This document shows positions 26,762-35,630 of a DNA stretch of 64,000 nt, one piece after another. The translations under genes were made by a program, and so were the position numbers. The notes beneath the pieces were generated by a model. It saw only the letters and a list, made by a program, of their open reading frames with translations. It searched no databases and had not been told where the DNA came from. The stretch covers positions 65,486 through 129,485 of the forward strand of contig NZ_JBNNUK010000012.1 of NCBI RefSeq assembly GCF_050279675.1, given 5' to 3'. This DNA is from Viridibacillus sp050279675. GTDB lineage: Bacteria > Bacillota > Bacilli > Bacillales_A > Planococcaceae. Positions within the stretch are counted from its first letter, which is position 1; each line of letters begins with the position of its first letter.

Positions 26762-26866
26762 CCGACCACTTCCTTTCTTTCTTACTTACATCTATTTTTG
26801 TAGAATATTTATCTAAATACTCTCGGGAATTAATTCATTTTAACAGTTAGTCGTTGGTGAAAGGCA

Positions 26867-27271
26867 TTAATTTCTTCGTTCTTCTATTAATCGCCAGTCA
26901 ATAAAACCCTCTTGTAGTCCTTTAAGTAGTACCTCAGCAGTTCCCATATTTGTCGCTAAAGGAATTTGGTAGACATCACATAGGCGGATTAATGCAGAAA
27001 CATCTGGCTCATGTGGTTGTGCTGTTAATGGGTCTCGGAAGAAAATAATCATATCCATGTCATTGTCAGCAATCATTCCACCAATTTGTTGATCTCCTCC
27101 AAGAGGTCCTGAACGGAATCTTGTAACTGGTAAACCCGTTTCATCGATAACACGTTGCCCTGTCGTTCCTGTCGCATATAAGCTATGTTCGGCTAAAATA
27201 TCACGATATGCTGTTACGAATTGGATTAGACTATCCTTTTTATTATCATGCGCGATTAAACTAATTTTCAC
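26867..27271 (-). CDS. mgsA: Methylglyoxal synthase
   Basis: MgsA converts dihydroxyacetone phosphate to methylglyoxal, relieving phosphate stress. The 134-residue protein has the family blocks IAHDNKKDSL, ATGTTGQ, SGPLGGDQQIGG with the catalytic Asp, IIFFRDPLTAQPHEPDVSAL and ATNMGTAE. I take GTG at 27269-27271 as start, because homologues begin MKI-x-LIAHD. The ATG three codons upstream lacks a ribosome site. It follows dapB by 16 bases, as in B. subtilis. Confidence 0.95.
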   Translation of the reverse strand: MKISLIAHDNKKDSLIQFVTAYRDILAEHSLYATGTTGQRVIDETGLPVTRFRSGPLGGDQQIGGMIADNDMDMIIFFRDPLTAQPHEPDVSALIRLCDVYQIPLATNMGTAEVLLKGLQEGFIDWRLIEERRN

Positions 27272-27287
27272 AGAGCTCATTCCATTC

Positions 27288-28085
27288 TTATAAAATATTT
27301 TCTAAGCCGTATACTAATTCATCTAGCTCCATTACTTTTTCAATTGAAAACTTTACACCTGACATAAATGACGTACGGTTAAATGAATCGTGGCGTAGAG
27401 TGAGTAATTGTCCTTCTCCACCAAATAGTACTTGCTGATGAGCTACAAGTCCAGGAAGACGTACGCTATGAATACGTAAACCTTCAAAATCAGCACCTCT
27501 AGCACCTGGAAGTGTTTCTACTTCATCTGGATGTCCTTGTTTGTGACTTCTTCTATTTTCTTGTATTAATTGGGCTGTTTTAATCGCCGTGCCTGAAGGA
27601 GCATCTAATTTTCTATCATGATGCATTTCAATAATTTCAACTTCTGGTAAATAGGCTGCTGCCATTTGTGAAAATTTCATCATTAAAACTGCACCTATTG
27701 CAAAATTTGGTGCAATGATGGCACCAAGTTGTAAATTGGCGGATAGTTCCGTTAATTCTTCTAATTGCTCATCTGTAAAACCAGTCGTACCAATAACTGG
27801 ACGCACACCATTTTGAAGTGCTTCTTTCGTATGCTTATACACAGCTTCAGGTGTGGTTAAATCCACAAAAACATCTGGTTTTGACGTTTTAAACAAATCT
27901 TCTAAATTTCTAAAAACAGGTACATGATAAGTATTAGGGAATTCTGTATAATTCTCCAGTGAATTTGCGATTTCTCTATGGTCAAGTACTGCTACTAATT
28001 CCATTTGATCGCTCTTCATTACTGTATGTACAGCTTCGGATCCCATTTTACCTCTTGGCCCAGCTATTGCAACACGAATTGTCAT
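27288..28085 (-). CDS. dapB: 4-hydroxy-tetrahydrodipicolinate reductase
   Basis: DapB acts in lysine and diaminopimelate synthesis, supplying peptidoglycan and dipicolinate. The 265-residue protein has the NAD(P)-binding IAGPRGKMGSEAV, VDLTTPEA, GTTGFTDEQL, the substrate loop EMHHDRKLDAPSGTAI with catalytic His/Lys, and ARGADFEGLRIHSVRLPGLVAHQ. Its ATG overlaps the upstream ypjD stop by one base. Confidence 0.97.
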   Translation of the reverse strand: MTIRVAIAGPRGKMGSEAVHTVMKSDQMELVAVLDHREIANSLENYTEFPNTYHVPVFRNLEDLFKTSKPDVFVDLTTPEAVYKHTKEALQNGVRPVIGTTGFTDEQLEELTELSANLQLGAIIAPNFAIGAVLMMKFSQMAAAYLPEVEIIEMHHDRKLDAPSGTAIKTAQLIQENRRSHKQGHPDEVETLPGARGADFEGLRIHSVRLPGLVAHQQVLFGGEGQLLTLRHDSFNRTSFMSGVKFSIEKVMELDELVYGLENIL

Positions 28086-28420
28086 TAATTTTCTTCCTTT
28101 CTAGTCCAGCGATCTTTGTCGCGTGTTTCAAATTTATGTAAAACTCTTTGTAAAGCTTCTGCCATATCAATATTTTCTGCATTTGCAAAACAGATGAGGA
28201 CAAATAAAAAGTCTCCAAATTCCTCTTCTAATGATTTGACTGCTTCTGTAGGCTTTTTCTTTTTCATGCCATAGACATTTTGCACTTCTCTTGATAATTC
28301 GCCAAGTTCTTCTGTCAATCGTGCTAATAATTCAAATGGCGGAAAGTAACCTTCCTTAAACTGTCCTATGTATTCATCTACTTGTTTTTGCATTTGTTGC
28401 ATTGTTACATCCTTGCTCAT
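28085..28420 (-). CDS. ypjD: MazG-like nucleotide pyrophosphohydrolase (YpjD)
   Basis: The 111-residue protein is a single MazG domain: ELLARLTEELGELSREV and EEEFGDFLFVLICFANAENID provide the ExxE-12-28-ExxD metal-binding pattern. Such proteins hydrolyse NTPs or dNTPs to NMPs; the substrate is not known here. GGAGAG precedes ATG. It heads the ypjD-dapB-mgsA-bshA-cca-birA operon, as in B. subtilis. Confidence 0.93.
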   Translation of the reverse strand: MSKDVTMQQMQKQVDEYIGQFKEGYFPPFELLARLTEELGELSREVQNVYGMKKKKPTEAVKSLEEEFGDFLFVLICFANAENIDMAEALQRVLHKFETRDKDRWTRKEEN

Positions 28421-28441
28421 ATATACAACTCTCCTCTATTC

Positions 28442-28493
28442 ATCGTAATCAATAATACTTGTAGTTGTCAAAATGTCGAAAATACAAGATAAT
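28442..28493. promoter_or_regulatory. Divergent promoters with overlapping -35 boxes (ypjD / yitT)
   Basis: Plus strand: TTGTCA (28465-28470), 17 bases, GATAAT (28488-28493), directed to the YitT gene. Minus strand: TTGACA (28466-28471), 18 bases, TACGAT (28442-28447), directed to ypjD. The two -35 hexamers share five bases, so the promoters would compete for polymerase. Confidence 0.5.
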
Positions 28494-28664
28494 ATATTTC
28501 TATAAAAGAAAATATGTAAACTCTTCCATATGGTTTATCAAGAGTGATTGCCATTGACCTCTCTCTATTGTAAATCAAATAGGTAATGGATAAACTACTT
28601 ATTCAGTTTTTCTTACAGCCATTTCTATTATACAGTCTACTAACCAAAAATGAGGTGAAAATCA

Positions 28665-29531
28665 ATGCCAAATATTAAATTAAAAAATGTACTGTTTATT
28701 ATTCTCGGTGCAGCTATCTTCAGTTTTGGATTTATTCATTTTAACGTTCAAAATGAACTAGGAGAAGGCGGCTTTACAGGAATCACTTTAATTTTGTATT
28801 TCGTTTTCAAATGGGATCCAGCATTGATGAACTTAGTACTAAATGTACCGATGTTTATACTCGGTTGGAAATTACTTGGACGTAAAATGTTTGTTTATAC
28901 ATTGATTGGAACAGTTTCTGTCTCTGTTTTCATGAAAATCTTCCAAATTTATCAGATTGATATTGGTTTGAAGGACGATATGTTCTTAGTTGCATTATTC
29001 GCAGGTGTTTTCCTAGGTGCTGGACTCGGTATTATTTTCCGATATGGCGGTACTACTGGAGGCGTTGATATTATTGCACGTCTAGTTAATAAATATATCG
29101 GATGGCCGATGGGAAAAACAATGTTCATGTTTGACGCTATCGTAATTGTACTGTCGTGGACAACTTTTCTTAATTCACGTTCAATGATGTATACACTTGT
29201 CGCTGTCTTCGTCAGTGCTCGAGTAATTGACTTCGTACAAGATGGTGCGTATGCTGCAAGAGGAGCAATTATTATTTCCGGTAAACAAGATGAAATTGCC
29301 GACCGTATAACTAAACAAATGGACAGAGGCGTCACAATTTTAAATGGACATGGTCATTACACTAAAGAAGACCGTGAAGTTATCTATTGTGTAGTGGCAA
29401 AAAACGAATTATTTAAACTAAAAAGTATTATACAATCCGTTGACCCTCATGCATTTGTTTCTGTCTCAGAAGTTCATGATGTAATTGGAGAGGGTTTTAC
29501 ATTGGACGATAAGAAACAACCAATCGAATGA
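28665..29531 (+). CDS. ypjC: YitT family membrane protein (YpjC), DUF161/DUF2179
   Basis: The 288-residue protein has five or six membrane segments over about residues 8-190, including FIILGAAIFSFGFIHF and the signature FRYGGTTGGVDIIARLVNKY. A cytosolic DUF2179 domain follows (about 215-280, DRGVTILNGHGHYTKEDREVIYCVV). Function of the family is not established. AGGTGAAAATCA precedes ATG. It is the plus-strand counterpart of ypjC in B. subtilis and is divergent from the dapB operon. Confidence 0.92.
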   Translation: MPNIKLKNVLFIILGAAIFSFGFIHFNVQNELGEGGFTGITLILYFVFKWDPALMNLVLNVPMFILGWKLLGRKMFVYTLIGTVSVSVFMKIFQIYQIDIGLKDDMFLVALFAGVFLGAGLGIIFRYGGTTGGVDIIARLVNKYIGWPMGKTMFMFDAIVIVLSWTTFLNSRSMMYTLVAVFVSARVIDFVQDGAYAARGAIIISGKQDEIADRITKQMDRGVTILNGHGHYTKEDREVIYCVVAKNELFKLKSIIQSVDPHAFVSVSEVHDVIGEGFTLDDKKQPIE

Positions 29532-29542
29532 TTATTTTTTCC

Positions 29543-29575
29543 AAAGCAGATAGAACAACACTATCTGCTTTTTTT
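29543..29575 (+). terminator. Terminator of ypjC
   Basis: A perfect 11-bp stem AAGCAGATAG/CTATCTGCTT plus one A-T pair with an AACAACA loop is followed by seven T residues. Confidence 0.93.
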
Positions 29576-29834
29576 GTTGCTAAAAGAATTTTTTATTTTG
29601 GATTTCAACGTCTGTAAAATTTAATTGAAGTTATGCATATCTCATATTCGCAATTTAAAATCATAGAAACGTAATAGTTTTATAAGATAGCGCTCTGTTT
29701 GACTTAATTGTTGATCTTTTTCAAATTCTTATGTGTTTTTGAGATAAAACAAGGTGCTTGTAAAAAAAGTACAATTACTATGCAAATATATAATTCACAA
29801 TAAATGTTACTCTATTATTAAAAGTGGTGATACT
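29576..29834. other. Intergenic region without recognisable gene
   Basis: The stretch is very AT-rich, with no supported start codon or hairpin of note. Confidence 0.5.
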
Positions 29835-30035
29835 TTGTCAGACTTCTTTAGCAAATATGCAAAATATGTAGTGCTACATATTTTAACATTTGAATTAATT
29901 TATTTCGGTATTCCAGATTATATAAAACGTGTGTTTGTTTATGAGTATCTTATATTTTTCGGATTTTGTTACTTACTTAGTATTCTTCATGATTTTTTTA
30001 ATCCAAGTAAAAAACAGATACATTACTACGTGTAA
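29835..30035 (+). CDS. Possible small two-helix membrane protein
   Basis: A 66-codon frame can start at TTG 29835-29837 behind GGTGATAC; a longer frame from 29754 lacks a ribosome site. The protein is hydrophobic with two likely membrane spans (YVVLHILTFELIYFGI and VYEYLIFFGFCYLLSIL) separated by PDYIKR, and ends NPSKKQIHYYV. Family not recognised. It could also be chance coding in AT-rich DNA, though the charge distribution is sensible. Confidence 0.4.
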   Translation: MSDFFSKYAKYVVLHILTFELIYFGIPDYIKRVFVYEYLIFFGFCYLLSILHDFFNPSKKQIHYYV

Positions 30036-30327
30036 TCATCATTAGTTCTCTCGTCTTATTGATTACATCAATCTTCTATAAAGCCACGCTTTCGGTTATT
30101 TTTTTGTGTTAATGTTCGTAGCGGCTAGTTTCTCAATTCATTTGGAAATCAAGCCAAATAAGAAAAACAATTAATAGGATTAATATCTATTTAATTATTT
30201 TCATTTTTAATAGCAATACTTATTAGTAGTACATCCGGACTATTACATAGGCTTGGGTTTAAGTAGGTTGGAGATGTTAAAATTAGTCGAATATCAATAT
30301 TATAATTAAACAGATTATAAGATAAAA
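30036..30327. other. Intergenic region, nothing supported
   Basis: The minus frame of 67 codons at 30191-30394 overlaps the terminator of the NlpC gene and has no ribosome site, so it is not called. Confidence 0.5.
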
Positions 30328-30368
30328 AAAGCCCGCAACACTGGAATTTCTCCACTGTTGCGGGCTTT
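30328..30368 (-). terminator. Terminator of the NlpC/P60 gene
   Basis: Arms AAAGCCCGCAACA and TGTTGCGGGCTTT (13 bp) with an inner TGGA/TCCA stem; on the minus strand it runs into a T-rich tract. Confidence 0.93.
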
Positions 30369-30377
30369 AACTTTATT

Positions 30378-31151
30378 TTAACGGAAAGTACCATAACTCA
30401 TGATACGTGGACCCCAGTAACTACCTTTTGCGATACTTTGATATTGAACTTTGTTACCTGCAGCATGTAAAACTTGACCATTACCCGCATATAATCCTAC
30501 GTGTGTAATATAATCTCCACCAGGATTTTCAGAGAAGAAGATTAAATCTCCAACTTGTGGGTTACTTGTATAGGCTGCTGCTGCACGTTGCGCACGACTG
30601 TTACGAGGTATTGTACCTTGTCCAGCTTGTTTGTACACATATTGTGTGAAACCACTGCAATCGAATCCAGAAGGTGAAGTACCTCCCCAAACATAAGGTA
30701 CGCCTAAGTATTTTCTACCAGCATTAATAATATCTGATCCAGTTTCACTATTTGAAACTTTGCTTACTTTTTTATATTTTGTTAAATATGCTGAAGACAT
30801 CCAACCTGTTTTACCGTTATAAGAAACTTTATACCAAGTTGTACCTTTGACTTTTTTCTTATAAGTTGCTTTAACTACAGCACCTTTTTTAGCAGTTAAT
30901 AATACTTTTGAAGTTGTATTAGCACTAGTACGCATATTTAAAGCTGCTGTTGTTTTATATTTGCCGCTAATTTTAGTAGCTTTTGAACTAGCAACCATTG
31001 TGATCGCATTTGATTTATGTACATCATTATTCGAAGTTGTTAGTGATTCTGCAGAAGCTGTATTTTGTTGACCATTTGTTAATCCCGTAAATGAAATCGT
31101 TAAAGCTAATGTACCTGCTGTAATTGCTGTAAATAGATTTTTCTTTTTCAT
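30378..31151 (-). CDS. Secreted SH3b-NlpC/P60 peptidoglycan endopeptidase
   Basis: The 257-residue protein has a signal peptide (KKKNLFTAITAGTLALTISFTG, cleavage likely after ASA near residue 34) and a bacterial SH3 domain (about 62-125, TAALNMRTSANTTSKVL to GWMSSAYL). A C-terminal NlpC/P60 cysteine peptidase follows with catalytic Cys in SGFDCSGF, His in DYITHVGLYAG and the third polar residue in LHAAGNK. The family cuts gamma-D-Glu-diamino acid bonds in wall peptides. Chain turnover or daughter-cell separation is plausible. It stands alone between two terminators, at a place where B. subtilis carries ypjB. Confidence 0.93.
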   Translation of the reverse strand: MKKKNLFTAITAGTLALTISFTGLTNGQQNTASAESLTTSNNDVHKSNAITMVASSKATKISGKYKTTAALNMRTSANTTSKVLLTAKKGAVVKATYKKKVKGTTWYKVSYNGKTGWMSSAYLTKYKKVSKVSNSETGSDIINAGRKYLGVPYVWGGTSPSGFDCSGFTQYVYKQAGQGTIPRNSRAQRAAAAYTSNPQVGDLIFFSENPGGDYITHVGLYAGNGQVLHAAGNKVQYQSIAKGSYWGPRIMSYGTFR

Positions 31152-31372
31152 TGATTTAAACTCTCCAATATTTATTCAAACTATTATAAGTTGATTTATT
31201 TTTTTAATTTAGTAATTGTTTTTTCTACAAGACTAACTTTACAGAAATTAATTGTAATAAACAATGCTATTTCAATTACAGATATATTACAGTTTGACTA
31301 CAAAGTAACCGAGTTTTCTAACATTATTTTGATTTTATCTGTTTTTCACCACATAATTTCCCATTTTTATAC

Positions 31373-31412
31373 CAAAAAAGACCTTTGACTGATTTCTCAG
31401 TTCAAAGGTCTT
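31373..31412 (-). terminator. Terminator of the YugP-like gene
   Basis: An 11-bp stem AAGACCTTTGA/TCAAAGGTCTT with an inner CTGA/TCAG stem is followed on the minus strand by TTTTTTGG. Confidence 0.9.
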
Positions 31413-31438
31413 CCATTTTGTAGTAGTACAGTTAATTT

Positions 31439-32125
31439 TTAGTCTTCGTTATTCATACCCGTGTAAATTAACACTAAACGAAGCAATTCCATAACAGCAG
31501 TCGCAGCCGCTGCAACATAAGTTAATGCTGCTGCACTTAAAACTTTTCTTGCATATGGCTCTTCTTCGTTACGGATAATACCATGTTCAACAATCTGATT
31601 CATTGCACGTTTTGAAGCATCGAATTCAACTGGTAATGTAACTAATTGGAATACAACTCCTGCCGCAAGCAATACGATTCCCACTAGTAACAAAGGTTGC
31701 ATAGTTGCAATTAAACCAATCATAATGAAAATCCATGATGCATTTGAAGAAATATTTGCTACAGGAACTAATCGAGATCGTAATGTTAAAAAAGAATATG
31801 CTTCTTTATGTTGTATTGCGTGTCCGCATTCATGGGCTGCTACAGCAGTTCCTGCTACAGAAGCTTCATGATAGTTGTGAGTAGATAGAGCAACCGTTTT
31901 TGTTTCTGGATTATAGTGGTCAGATAAAAAACCTTGTTGTTCTACTACGCGGACATTACTTAACCCATTCTGATCTAAGATTAATCTTGCAACTTCAGCA
32001 CCAGTCATACCAGAAGTTGAACGAACTTGTGAGTACCGTTTATACGTTTTTTTTACTTTCATTTGAGCGTAAATCGGTAACAGTAATAATACGATAAAAT
32101 ATACGATGTACATCGCAGTTGACAA
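31439..32125 (-). CDS. Membrane zinc metallopeptidase, YugP/DUF2268-like family
   Basis: The protein has about 228 residues, with an N-terminal membrane span (YIVYFIVLLLLPIYA), the zinc motif HECGH in VAAHECGHAIQH, and two to three C-terminal spans (ASWIFIMIGLIATMQPLLLVGIVLLAAG, ALTYVAAAATAVMELLRLV). It matches the neutral zinc metallopeptidase YugP family. The initiator is probably TTG at 32125, nine bases behind AGGAGG; the ATG at 32134 directly abuts that site. Substrate unknown. Confidence 0.9.
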   Translation of the reverse strand: MSTAMYIVYFIVLLLLPIYAQMKVKKTYKRYSQVRSTSGMTGAEVARLILDQNGLSNVRVVEQQGFLSDHYNPETKTVALSTHNYHEASVAGTAVAAHECGHAIQHKEAYSFLTLRSRLVPVANISSNASWIFIMIGLIATMQPLLLVGIVLLAAGVVFQLVTLPVEFDASKRAMNQIVEHGIIRNEEEPYARKVLSAAALTYVAAAATAVMELLRLVLIYTGMNNED

Positions 32126-32160
32126 ACTAACCATCCTCCTAACACTAGCTTACTATTATT

Positions 32161-32772
32161 TTAAGGTGTCGATGACCTTTGAGCAAATGAAAAGCTTTTT
32201 TTAGCTGTCCAAAATGCAATTGATATACAACAAATAGACAACCAAAAAGTGAAGTAACCAATAGTTTGCACATAATCTGACAACATATGATAAATTGGCA
32301 TTTGACCAAAAACATAATCAATGACATCATTATGCAATGTCCAGATCGCTGCAATCCATACATGGATAAATGAGAAACGGTAAGCTGGTAAATACAAAAT
32401 CCCTTGAACAGCCATCATAAAATGCGAAAAGATTAACATCCATCCCATCCATCCAATTGAACCGTCTTCAATTAGTGCCCAAATGTTCATCACAACAGCC
32501 CACAGACCATACTTAACAAGCGTTATTAAAGCGAGTGCCTCTATTAATTTCCAATGTCGTCCAAGCAACCAGCCGACAATTGCTATACTAAAAAAGAGGC
32601 TTGCAGTAGGGCTATCTGGCACAAAAATAAGAAATATTGGTTTAGTCATTTCTAATTGCCAGCCATACCAATCATAGCCCCAAATTGTACCGACCACATT
32701 GATAATTAATAAAAGCCATAAAAACGAACGATGTGTTAGGATGACCCAACATTTCGAAACAATAGAAGGCAT
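32161..32772 (-). CDS. ypjA: YpjA family membrane protein (DUF1405)
   Basis: The 203-residue protein has about six membrane segments and conserved aromatic and acidic residues (GYDWYGWQL, LIFVPDSPTASLFF, LWAVVMNIW, MLIFSHFMMAVQG, WTLHNDVIDYVFG). This agrees with the DUF1405/YpjA family, located upstream of qcrABC in Bacillales as here. AAAGGGAG precedes ATG. The role is unknown; link to the cytochrome bc complex is only by context. Confidence 0.9.
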   Translation of the reverse strand: MPSIVSKCWVILTHRSFLWLLLIINVVGTIWGYDWYGWQLEMTKPIFLIFVPDSPTASLFFSIAIVGWLLGRHWKLIEALALITLVKYGLWAVVMNIWALIEDGSIGWMGWMLIFSHFMMAVQGILYLPAYRFSFIHVWIAAIWTLHNDVIDYVFGQMPIYHMLSDYVQTIGYFTFWLSICCISIAFWTAKKSFSFAQRSSTP

Positions 32773-32923
32773 ATTATTACTCCCTTTTCAATATGAAATA
32801 TGTATTATTTAGTATTTACAAGTGAATTTGAATCATTCACTTGTATATAAATAGTATAAGTGATATTTGCAGTTATGCATATGGGTATCATTTAAATATA
32901 CTTTATGACAATACAACAAAAAC

Positions 32924-32952
32924 TAAAAAAAGAGCCAGTTACCTGACTCTTT
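32924..32952 (-). terminator. Terminator of qcrABC
   Basis: AAAGAGTCAG/CTGGCTCTTT (10 pairs, one G-U) with a GTAA loop, followed by seven T residues on the minus strand. Confidence 0.93.
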
Positions 32953-32966
32953 CAATTGATAAAGTA

Positions 32967-33734
32967 TTATTCAGCTTTTAAGCTTTCAATAAACTCAGCA
33001 AGCTTTTTAAGATCTTCATCAGAACCCTTATATTGATCTGGAGGCATGCCACCGATACCCTCATGAGCAATCTTAGCTACTTCATCAGCAGTTAATCCAG
33101 TGTTCATTAATGATGGACCTGCACCACCCTCAAGGTTTTCACCATGACAGTTAATACAAGATTGTCCAGCATAAACTTTATAGCCATCTGACTCTTTATC
33201 GAATTCGACTGTTTCAACAATCGCACCTTGTTTTGCAGCTGCTTTCCAGTCATGGTTAACTACAGATTCCCAAGTTAAGAAAACCATAGAAGCAATTGCT
33301 AATAACATGAACGCTACTGGAAGTGGGCGTTTCATTGGGCGACGTTCTGGTCCTCTATCCAAGAATGGTGCTAATAACAGGGCTCCGAAAGCGATACCTG
33401 GTATTACCATAGCTCCGATAATGTTATATGGACCTGAAGCGTATTCATATTTAAGTAATTGGTATAAGAATAAGAAATACCAGTCCGGTAAAGGTATATA
33501 ACCTGTGTTTGTTGGATCAGCCTGTGCCTCAAGTGGAGACGGGTGAGCAACAGTTAAGATTAAATAACCAATTAGGAATACAGCACCAACCATCCATTCT
33601 TTTAGTAAAAAGTCTGGCCAGAATGGTTCTGTTTTTCCCGGATATTCGGAATAGTCTGGTGGAGTGTTAGTTCTGTTTGCCTTATATGGCACACGAGAAT
33701 CCCCTACGAATTTCATTCCTTTTCCGCGATGCAT
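32967..33734 (-). CDS. qcrC: Menaquinol-cytochrome c reductase cytochrome b/c subunit QcrC
   Basis: QcrC is the fused subunit of the Bacillus bc complex: the C-terminal half of cytochrome b joined to a cytochrome c domain. The 255-residue protein has three membrane spans (about 48-65, 107-125, 145-160) and haem c motif CINCH near residue 194 with axial Met in GGMPPDQY. GGAGGGGAC precedes ATG. It is the last gene of qcrABC. Confidence 0.97.
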   Translation of the reverse strand: MHRGKGMKFVGDSRVPYKANRTNTPPDYSEYPGKTEPFWPDFLLKEWMVGAVFLIGYLILTVAHPSPLEAQADPTNTGYIPLPDWYFLFLYQLLKYEYASGPYNIIGAMVIPGIAFGALLLAPFLDRGPERRPMKRPLPVAFMLLAIASMVFLTWESVVNHDWKAAAKQGAIVETVEFDKESDGYKVYAGQSCINCHGENLEGGAGPSLMNTGLTADEVAKIAHEGIGGMPPDQYKGSDEDLKKLAEFIESLKAE

Positions 33735-33775
33735 TGTGTCCCCTCCTTTAGTAATTCTTCAAGTTCATTTAAATA

Positions 33776-34450
33776 CTATAATGGACCTGAAATACCTTGT
33801 CTGCGAATCATTACAAAGTGTGCTGCAAGCAACCCAAGCAAAGCAGCTGGTAAGAAGAATACATGAATCGCAAAGAATCTTGTTAATGTTTGTGCTCCGA
33901 GGATAGTTGCATCTCCGGCAAGTAAAACTTTGATTGCTTCACCAATAAATGGTACAGATGCAGCAATTTCAATTCCTACTTTAGTCGCAAATAACGCTTT
34001 CATATCCCAAGGAAGTAAGTAACCTGTAAAGCCAAGACCTAACATTACTGCGAAAATTAGAACCCCAACAATCCAGTTAAGTTCACGAGGTTTTTTGTAA
34101 GAACCTGTGAAGAATACACGTAATGTATGTAAGAACATCATGACAATTACGAGTGAAGCTCCCCAGTGATGCATCCCACGCACAATCTCACCGAATGCTA
34201 CTTCATTTTGAAGGTAGTAAACAGATTTCCATGCATTTTCAATATCCGGAACATAGTACATTGTTAAAAACATACCTGAAAGGATTTGAATAACTGTAAC
34301 GAAGAACGTTAAGCCCCCAAAACAATATACGAATGCAGAAAAATGATGTGCAGGGTTAACGTGTTCTGGCACTTCGTGGTCAGCTATATCGCGCCAAATT
34401 GGTGTGATATCTAAGCGTTCATCGACCCAATCATAGATTTTATTTAGCAC
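33776..34450 (-). CDS. qcrB: Menaquinol-cytochrome c reductase cytochrome b6 subunit QcrB
   Basis: The 224-residue b6-type subunit has four membrane spans and the haem-ligating His pairs in VRGMHHWGASLVIVMMFLHTLRVF and in the fourth helix (FFAIHVFFLPAALLGLLAAHFVMIR). PFIGE lies in the quinol-oxidation region. The initiator is GTG (34448-34450) behind GGGGG. It lies 21 bases after qcrA and takes electrons from menaquinol. Confidence 0.97.
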   Translation of the reverse strand: MLNKIYDWVDERLDITPIWRDIADHEVPEHVNPAHHFSAFVYCFGGLTFFVTVIQILSGMFLTMYYVPDIENAWKSVYYLQNEVAFGEIVRGMHHWGASLVIVMMFLHTLRVFFTGSYKKPRELNWIVGVLIFAVMLGLGFTGYLLPWDMKALFATKVGIEIAASVPFIGEAIKVLLAGDATILGAQTLTRFFAIHVFFLPAALLGLLAAHFVMIRRQGISGPL

Positions 34451-34471
34451 TGATGTCGTACCCCCTTACAT

Positions 34472-34975
34472 TTAAACTAAAGTATTTGGTCTTGTTTTCC
34501 CGATCATTAATAGACCGTCTTTTTCTTTTACTTCGAACTCATCTAACGGCCCAAGTGGTGGAGTACCTTTGATGTTCTCACCATTTTTCTCGTATCGGCC
34601 ACCGTGACATGGACAGAAGAATTGGTTTTTGTGTGCTGGGTCACCTTCCCAGTTTACAGTACATCCTAAATGCTTACATACAGGTGAAAGAGCGATAACT
34701 TTGTCGCCTTCTTTGTAAACCCACGCTGTACTTGTAACATCAGATTTGTACCAAGCGTCAACTTGTTCAAAAGTAAAGTCAACTTTAACAGGAGCTTTTG
34801 TTAATTCAGAGACTTTTTGCTTAGTTAATACGAAATCTCCGCCTTCTTTTTTCTGCAATACCGGATCAACCGCAAAGCGAACCATTGGCATTAACATACC
34901 AGCAGCCATGAAACCACCAACACCTGTTAGTGTGTAGTTTAGAAATTGACGTCTTGTTACACGATTGTTACTCAT
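34472..34975 (-). CDS. qcrA: Rieske iron-sulfur subunit QcrA
   Basis: The 167-residue Rieske protein has a twin-arginine-like signal anchor (TRRQFLNYTLTGVGGFMAAGMLM) and 2Fe-2S ligands in CKHLGCT and CPCHGG. The start at ATG 34973-34975 is set by GGGGGGAAAAGT; the longer frame to 35062 would include the promoter at 35051-35079. It passes electrons from menaquinol to the haem c of QcrC. Confidence 0.97.
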   Translation of the reverse strand: MSNNRVTRRQFLNYTLTGVGGFMAAGMLMPMVRFAVDPVLQKKEGGDFVLTKQKVSELTKAPVKVDFTFEQVDAWYKSDVTSTAWVYKEGDKVIALSPVCKHLGCTVNWEGDPAHKNQFFCPCHGGRYEKNGENIKGTPPLGPLDEFEVKEKDGLLMIGKTRPNTLV

Positions 34976-35050
34976 ACTTTTCCCCCCTCTAACTTTAAAG
35001 GTAAGTCCAACGGACAAACTTATACAAAATAGTAATACTAGGACATATCT

Positions 35051-35079
35051 ATGATATATCAATCAAAATGGAAGGTCAA
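35051..35079 (-). promoter_or_regulatory. Sigma-A promoter of qcrABC
   Basis: TTGACC (35074-35079), 17 bases, TATCAT (35051-35056) on the minus strand, about 75 bases before the qcrA ATG. Confidence 0.7.
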
Positions 35080-35130
35080 TAACGCATTCGACACTTTTGT
35101 CATGATTTGTGAACATTTCATGAAAGAAAC

Positions 35131-35580
35131 TTACAACTCTGACCATTTAGATGATAGCATTGGTACTACTTGTCGAATTTGATCACTTAATACTGACTGT
35201 TTTACTGATTGATCCATATCACCAAGTGGTATAGATGGTAGCCATAAAACAGATAGCTCAGGCGCAGCGCTTGTCCAACTATGATCTGATGTCATATAAA
35301 AGACATATTTAAATCCAGCCAACTTTAATTCTTGGTCTATTGCCTGAATATAGTCCTTTTTCATCATACCATTTGTATAACTGAATGGTGGCATTATCAT
35401 AATTCGTCCTTTAAACTGCTGTTCAACAAAAGCGGTTAACGACATTAAAAATTCTGCTGATGATGCACTCTGTTTCATTCCAATCGGAGACCCATCAATA
35501 ACTGTTAATGGCACGATTGCTGTGTCTATAAATTCCTTTTGTGCTGAGAATACTTCTACATCTTTGCCAATCCAAAACAT
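35131..35580 (-). CDS. ypiF: YpiF family protein (DUF2487)
   Basis: The 149-residue soluble protein begins MFWIGKDVEVFSAQ, includes MSLTAFVEQQFKGRIMIMPPFSY and YVFYMTSDHSW, and ends MLSSKWSEL. Locus (between ypiB and qcrA) and length fit YpiF/DUF2487. AGGAGG lies eight bases before ATG. No function is known; a link to quinol-cytochrome c reductase is only by neighbourhood. Confidence 0.85.
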   Translation of the reverse strand: MFWIGKDVEVFSAQKEFIDTAIVPLTVIDGSPIGMKQSASSAEFLMSLTAFVEQQFKGRIMIMPPFSYTNGMMKKDYIQAIDQELKLAGFKYVFYMTSDHSWTSAAPELSVLWLPSIPLGDMDQSVKQSVLSDQIRQVVPMLSSKWSEL

Positions 35581-35589
35581 TTTTATTTC

Positions 35590-35630
35590 CTCCTGAGAAA
35601 AAACTTCATCTAAAGGATGAAGTTTTTTCT
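35590..35630 (-). terminator. Terminator-like hairpin between ypiB and ypiF
   Basis: A perfect 15-bp stem (35596-35610 with 35616-35630), five-base loop and TTTTTT within the arm precede the ypiF ribosome site. Partial read-through could feed ypiF. Confidence 0.8.

Noticed and set aside
30191..30394. 67-codon minus frame downstream of the NlpC gene
   Set aside because: It runs through the terminator hairpin and has no ribosome site.
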